A DNA stretch of 64,000 nucleotides, taken from Nonomuraea wenchangensis (lineage in GTDB: Bacteria; Actinomycetota; Actinomycetes; Streptosporangiales; Streptosporangiaceae). The position numbers and the translations under genes are program-made. How positions within the stretch are numbered: the first letter of the stretch is position 1; each line of letters starts with the position of its first letter. Below the pieces are notes generated by a model that was given only the letters and a program-made list of their open reading frames with translations, searched no databases and was not told the DNA's origin. The stretch is from assembly GCF_900111685.1 (NCBI RefSeq), contig NZ_FOHX01000022.1:124001-188000 (forward strand), given 5' to 3'. Positions 60,661-64,000 of this stretch are shown in pieces.

Positions 60661-62252
60661 ACCCGTTCACCGGCACCGGCCACCTGGCCCGCCTGGCGCT
60701 GCGCCGCGAACGCGCCATCGCCCCCTGGTGGATCCTGCTGATCGTGAGCATGAGCCTGGTCATGGTGGCCTACATCAACCGCTACATGGCCACCCAGGAG
60801 CTGAAGCTCACCTACCTCGGCATCATCACCAGGACGCCCTTCCTCCACGCGATCGGCGGCGGCCAGGTGGAACCCCGGCTCGAAGTGCTGGCGACGTGGC
60901 GCAGCGGCGGCTTCCTGTACGTGGCCGGCGCGTTCGCCGCCCTGATGTCGGTCATCCGGCACACCCGCAGGGAGGAGGACGCGGGCAGGACCGAGCTGGT
61001 CCGCGCCGCCGTCGTGAGCCGTCGCGCCCCGCTGGCCGCCGCCGTGCTGGTGGCGGCGGGCATCAGCCTGCTCGCCGGTGCGCTGACCGCGGCCGCGCTG
61101 ATCACGGTCGGGCTTCCGCCGATCGGATCGATCGCGTACGGCGCCGCCATCGCGCTCGCGGGCTGGCTGTTCGGCGGCGTCGCCGCGGTCGCCGCCCAGC
61201 TCGCCGCCGGCGCCCGCACGGCCACCACGATCGCCGTGTCCGTGCTCGGCCTCGCCTACGCGATGCGCTTCGCCGGGGACGCCATGGGACAGCCCTGGCT
61301 GAAATACCTGTCCCCGATCGGCTGGAGTCACCTCGTGCAGCCGTACCAAGGCGAGCGGTGGTGGCTGGTCGGTGTCGTGTTCGTGGTGGGCGCGGCGCTG
61401 TACGCGCTCGCGTTCCGGCTGCTCGACCGCCGCGACCTCGGGGCCGGGGTGCTGACCGAGCGGCCGGGCCCGGCCTCGGCTCCGGAGCTGCGTGGCCCGG
61501 TCAGCCTGGCCTGGCGGCTGCACCGCGGCCTGCTCCTGAAGTGGGCGGTGGGGGTCGGGGTCTTCGCGGGGGCCGCGGGCGGGCTGTCCCCGTTGACGAA
61601 CGACCTGCTCACGCGGCCGAGCGTCATGCTCGACACCATCACCACCATGATCGGCATGCGGTCGCCGTCACTCGCCGCGTACGTCTGGTACCTCATCATG
61701 ATCATGGCGTACGCCGTCGCGCTCTACCCGGTGCTCATGGTCATCCGGCTCCGGGCGGAGGAGGTCTCGGGCCGCGGGGAGGCGGTGCTGGCCACCCCGC
61801 TGACCCGGCTGCGCTGGGCGTGCGGGCACCTGCTCGTGACCGGGCTCGGCACAGCCGCGCTGATGGCCGTCGCCGGTCTGGTCTTCGGCACGGTGTTCTC
61901 GCTGCTCGTCGGCGACCTCGCCGTCGATCTGCCCCGCTTCGTCCTGGGGGCGCTGACGACCGTCCCGGCGGCGTGGAGCGTGGGGGCGGTGTGCCTGCTC
62001 GCGTACGGGCTGGTGCCGCGGGCCGGCGTGGCGATCTCCTGGCTGGCCTGGGTCCTGACCTGCGCGCTGGGCCAGGTCATCACCCCCTTCTACGGCTTCT
62101 TCGGCGGTTTCCCCGTGGAGCCGTTCCACTACGTGGCGAACGCGATGACCGGGGCGCCGTACGACGCCCGCCCGGCCCTCGCGCTCACCGCGGTCACCGC
62201 CCTCCTCCTCGCCGGCGGCCTGCTGTCCCTGCGCCGACGCGACTTCGGCTGA
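60657..62252 (+). CDS. ABC exporter permease, TnrB3-like
   Basis: The 531-aa membrane protein has about 12 helices in two halves (first near 22-45, 80-105, 115-185, 230-255, then 285-310, 340-365, 390-430, 450-480, 505-525), which is double the length of a classic ABC-2 permease and fits the tetronasin/polyketide exporter subgroup. It starts inside the ATPase stop codon. It pairs with the ATPase at 59737 under TetR control. The substrate is unknown. A clear hairpin follows at 62253. Confidence 0.92.
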   Translation: MNPFTGTGHLARLALRRERAIAPWWILLIVSMSLVMVAYINRYMATQELKLTYLGIITRTPFLHAIGGGQVEPRLEVLATWRSGGFLYVAGAFAALMSVIRHTRREEDAGRTELVRAAVVSRRAPLAAAVLVAAGISLLAGALTAAALITVGLPPIGSIAYGAAIALAGWLFGGVAAVAAQLAAGARTATTIAVSVLGLAYAMRFAGDAMGQPWLKYLSPIGWSHLVQPYQGERWWLVGVVFVVGAALYALAFRLLDRRDLGAGVLTERPGPASAPELRGPVSLAWRLHRGLLLKWAVGVGVFAGAAGGLSPLTNDLLTRPSVMLDTITTMIGMRSPSLAAYVWYLIMIMAYAVALYPVLMVIRLRAEEVSGRGEAVLATPLTRLRWACGHLLVTGLGTAALMAVAGLVFGTVFSLLVGDLAVDLPRFVLGALTTVPAAWSVGAVCLLAYGLVPRAGVAISWLAWVLTCALGQVITPFYGFFGGFPVEPFHYVANAMTGAPYDARPALALTAVTALLLAGGLLSLRRRDFG

Positions 62253-62273
62253 CCTCGGCCCGCGAGGCCGAGG
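62253..62273. terminator. hairpin between convergent exporter and aldehyde dehydrogenase genes
   Basis: CCTCGGCC (62253-62260), loop CGCGA, GGCCGAGG (62266-62273): a perfect 8-bp stem starting right after the permease stop. No T-tract. Probably a bidirectional terminator. Confidence 0.6.
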
Positions 62274-62303
62274 GCCCGGCTCTCGCGTCGGGTGGGCGCC
62301 GGG

Positions 62304-63806
62304 TCACAGCGCGATGCGGACGGTCTTGACCTGGGTGTAGGTGTCGAGTCCTTCCAGGCCGCCTTCGCGGCCCAGGCCGGACTGCTTGTAACCGCCGAAG
62401 GGGAGGTTGCCGGTGCTCATCTCGGCCCAGGTGTTGATCCAGACGGTGCCGGCCTCGATGGCCGCGGCCATGCGGTGTGCGGTGGTGAGGTTGGTGGTCC
62501 ACACGGAGGCGGCCAGTCCGTAGTCGGTGTCGTTGGCCTGGGCGATGGCGTCGTCGATGTCGGTGAAGGTGGTGATCACGCCGACGGGGCCGAAGATCTC
62601 CTCGCGTACGACGCGCATGTCGGGGCGGACGTCGTCGAGGAGGGTGGGGGCGAAGAAGTATCCGTGGTCGCCGAAGCGCCCGCCGCCGGTCACCACGTTC
62701 GCGCCCTCCTCGCGGGCGATGTCGAGGTAGGAGCTGACGCGGTCGAACTGCGCCTTGGTGGAGAGCGGTCCCACCAGCGTGCCCTGGGTGAGCGGGTCGC
62801 CCGGGGCGAATGCCTCCATCGTCTTCAGCAACCTCTCGACGAACTCCTCGCGGATGCTCTCCTCGACGAACACCCGTGACGCGGCGACGCAGGCCTGTCC
62901 CGCGTTGCCCAGGAAGCCGGCCGCCACGCCGCGGACCGCGACGTCGAGGTCGGCGTCGGCGAAGACGACCGACGGCGACTTGCCGCCCAGTTCGAGCGTT
63001 ACGCGCTTGAGTGTGTCGGTGGCCTGGCGCTGGACCAGCTTGCCGGTCGCGGTCGACCCGGTGAAAGCGATCTTCGCGACACCGGGGTGCGCGACCAGCG
63101 CCTGGCCCGCCTCGGCGCCCAGGCCGGTGACGACGTTCACGACACCGGCCGGCAGGTCGGTGCCGGCCAGCAGCTCGGCCAGGCGCAGCGTGCTCAGCGA
63201 GGCGGTCTCGGCCGGCTTGAGCACGACGGTGTTGCCGGCGGCCAGGGCCGGGGCGAGCTTGCTGGGCAGTTGGCCCATCGGGCCGTTCCAGCCCCAGATG
63301 ATGCCGACGACGCCGAGGGGCTCCTTGCGGGTGTAGGCCATGCGGTCCTTGCCCGCGGGAACGCTCACGCCGGACAGCTTGGTAGGCCAGCCCGCGTAGT
63401 AGCGGAAGATCTCACTCGCCTCGGCCAGCATGTGTGCGGTCAGCATGCGGGGTGCGCCCATGTTGACCGAGTCGATGGTGGCCAGTTCGTCGGCGTGCTC
63501 CTCGATGACGTCGGCGATCTGGTTCAGGATCCGGCCGCGCCGGTCGGGGCTCATCTCCGCCCAGGCGGGGTCGGTGAACGCCGCGCGCGCGGCGTGGACC
63601 GCGGCGTCGACGTCGGCTGCCTCGCCACGCGGCACGCTGGCCAGCGCCTCCTCGGTGGCCGGGTCGGTGTTCGGCAGCGTTCGTCCGGAGACTGCGGCGA
63701 CCTGTCGGCCGCCGATCCACATCATCCGCTCCCCGTCCCGTACGAACGCGGGGATGTCACGGCGGGCGGTGTCGGCGACGGGCGGGACGCTCACAGGTGC
63801 GGTCAT
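62304..63806 (-). CDS. NAD(P)-dependent aldehyde dehydrogenase
   Basis: The 500-aa protein has all aldehyde dehydrogenase landmarks: the cofactor segment GVVGIIWGWNGPMGQLPSKL, the catalytic glutamate in TLELGGKSP (about residue 269), the nucleophile cysteine in NAGQACVAASR (about 303) and the C-terminal PFGGYKQSGLGREGG. It oxidises an aldehyde to the acid with NAD(P)+ in the cytoplasm. It diverges from a TetR-type gene (63938 onward) across two palindromes that match each other, so expression is very probably controlled by that repressor. The substrate is not determined by sequence. Confidence 0.95.
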   Translation of the reverse strand: MTAPVSVPPVADTARRDIPAFVRDGERMMWIGGRQVAAVSGRTLPNTDPATEEALASVPRGEAADVDAAVHAARAAFTDPAWAEMSPDRRGRILNQIADVIEEHADELATIDSVNMGAPRMLTAHMLAEASEIFRYYAGWPTKLSGVSVPAGKDRMAYTRKEPLGVVGIIWGWNGPMGQLPSKLAPALAAGNTVVLKPAETASLSTLRLAELLAGTDLPAGVVNVVTGLGAEAGQALVAHPGVAKIAFTGSTATGKLVQRQATDTLKRVTLELGGKSPSVVFADADLDVAVRGVAAGFLGNAGQACVAASRVFVEESIREEFVERLLKTMEAFAPGDPLTQGTLVGPLSTKAQFDRVSSYLDIAREEGANVVTGGGRFGDHGYFFAPTLLDDVRPDMRVVREEIFGPVGVITTFTDIDDAIAQANDTDYGLAASVWTTNLTTAHRMAAAIEAGTVWINTWAEMSTGNLPFGGYKQSGLGREGGLEGLDTYTQVKTVRIAL

Positions 63807-63825
63807 GGTTGTTCCTCTCGTCCTA

Positions 63826-63869
63826 AACGGATTGCCTATCCGGTTAACGTAACGGATAGCCTATCCGTT
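63826..63869. promoter_or_regulatory. tandem palindromic operators upstream of the aldehyde dehydrogenase
   Basis: AACGGATAG-C-CTATCCGTT (63851-63869) is a perfect 19-bp palindrome. A second, imperfect copy AACGGATTG-C-CTATCCGGT lies at 63826-63844, so the centres are 25 bp apart. They sit 20-63 bases upstream of the dehydrogenase ATG in the divergent gap. Confidence 0.85.
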
Positions 63870-63937
63870 TGCAAGAGGAAGTGAGAAGGGTATCCGGTAC
63901 GATGAGGTTCGGACGCCGAAGGAAGGAAGCATCCGCC

Positions 63938-64000
63938 GTGAGCGCTGAGCCCGCCCCTGCCCGGCGTGCCGATGCCGAGCGCAACCGGTCGAAGATCATC
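63938..64000 (+). CDS. 5' end of a TetR-type regulator (cut by window edge)
   Basis: A GTG at 63938 follows GGAAGGAAG and opens the N-terminus MSAEPAPARRADAERNRSKI, typical of the lead-in to a TetR helix-turn-helix. The remainder is beyond the window. It is divergent from the aldehyde dehydrogenase and presumably binds the palindromes at 63826-63869. Confidence 0.75.
   Translation, partial: MSAEPAPARRADAERNRSKII

Noticed and set aside
1..64000. tRNA genes, rRNA genes and CRISPR arrays
   Set aside because: No cloverleaf, conserved rRNA segment or regularly spaced repeat was found by eye. The longest tandem array is the 3 x 12 bp MerR leader.

Overview
This 64 kb window is GC-rich DNA with dense, frequently overlapping genes, many GTG starts and several promoters whose -10 box sits directly in front of the start codon. 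Mycothiol-era actinomycete gene families dominate (SARP/AfsR and LuxR STAND regulators, ECF42 sigma factor with a DGPF partner, MmyB-like and GbsR regulators, many TetR genes). It reads as accessory chromosome of a filamentous actinomycete, most likely Streptosporangiales (Nonomuraea/Streptosporangium-like). The genus is inference. I see no rRNA, tRNA or CRISPR array.

Left part (1-13.5 kb): small regulator-plus-enzyme cassettes. A TetR gene diverges from a quinone oxidoreductase / MFS pump / DsbA-like operon. A MarR gene diverges from a flavin reductase-acetyltransferase fusion across a 17-bp-arm palindrome that holds both start codons. A second TetR gene diverges from a short-chain dehydrogenase. 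An apolipoprotein N-acyltransferase and a secreted beta-lactamase-fold serine hydrolase follow. Debris of an IS21-type istB gene and of a tyrosine integrase with an RraB-like neighbour lies between them.

Middle-left (13.5-32.5 kb): a large LuxR-STAND regulator with a tiny divergent ORF, a glycosyltransferase/GbsR pair, MerR, an MFS/TetR pair, Tn3 transposase debris, an oxidoreductase/SnoaL-like pair, the RibD-C/DGPF/ECF42 sigma module, a secreted NucA/NucB-like protein divergent from a frameshifted AfsR-type regulator, and an MFS transporter.

Arsenic island (32.6-43.1 kb): three ArsR repressors with three different cysteine layouts, an ArsM methyltransferase fused to an ArsN1-like acetyltransferase, Acr3 efflux, thioredoxin-type ArsC and two flavoproteins, one with Cys-Cys pairs at both ends. 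A flavin monooxygenase/TetR pair, a cation/proton antiporter and a methyltransferase fragment are embedded in it.

Right part (43.1-64 kb): an ABC exporter whose permease is fused to a secreted-type alpha/beta hydrolase, next to a histidine kinase/response regulator pair. Then comes the most interesting block (48.7-58.8 kb): two convergent operons. One encodes a 1372-residue TPR-CHAT protease, an uncharacterised translationally coupled protein and a Trypco-like small protein. The other encodes a 1453-residue trypsin-STAND ATPase-TPR protein and a small membrane protein. Both proteases keep their catalytic residues, and the arrangement looks like a two-armed protease-based conflict or immune system. 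The window ends with a TetR/ABC exporter operon and an aldehyde dehydrogenase divergent from a truncated TetR-type gene across tandem palindromic operators.
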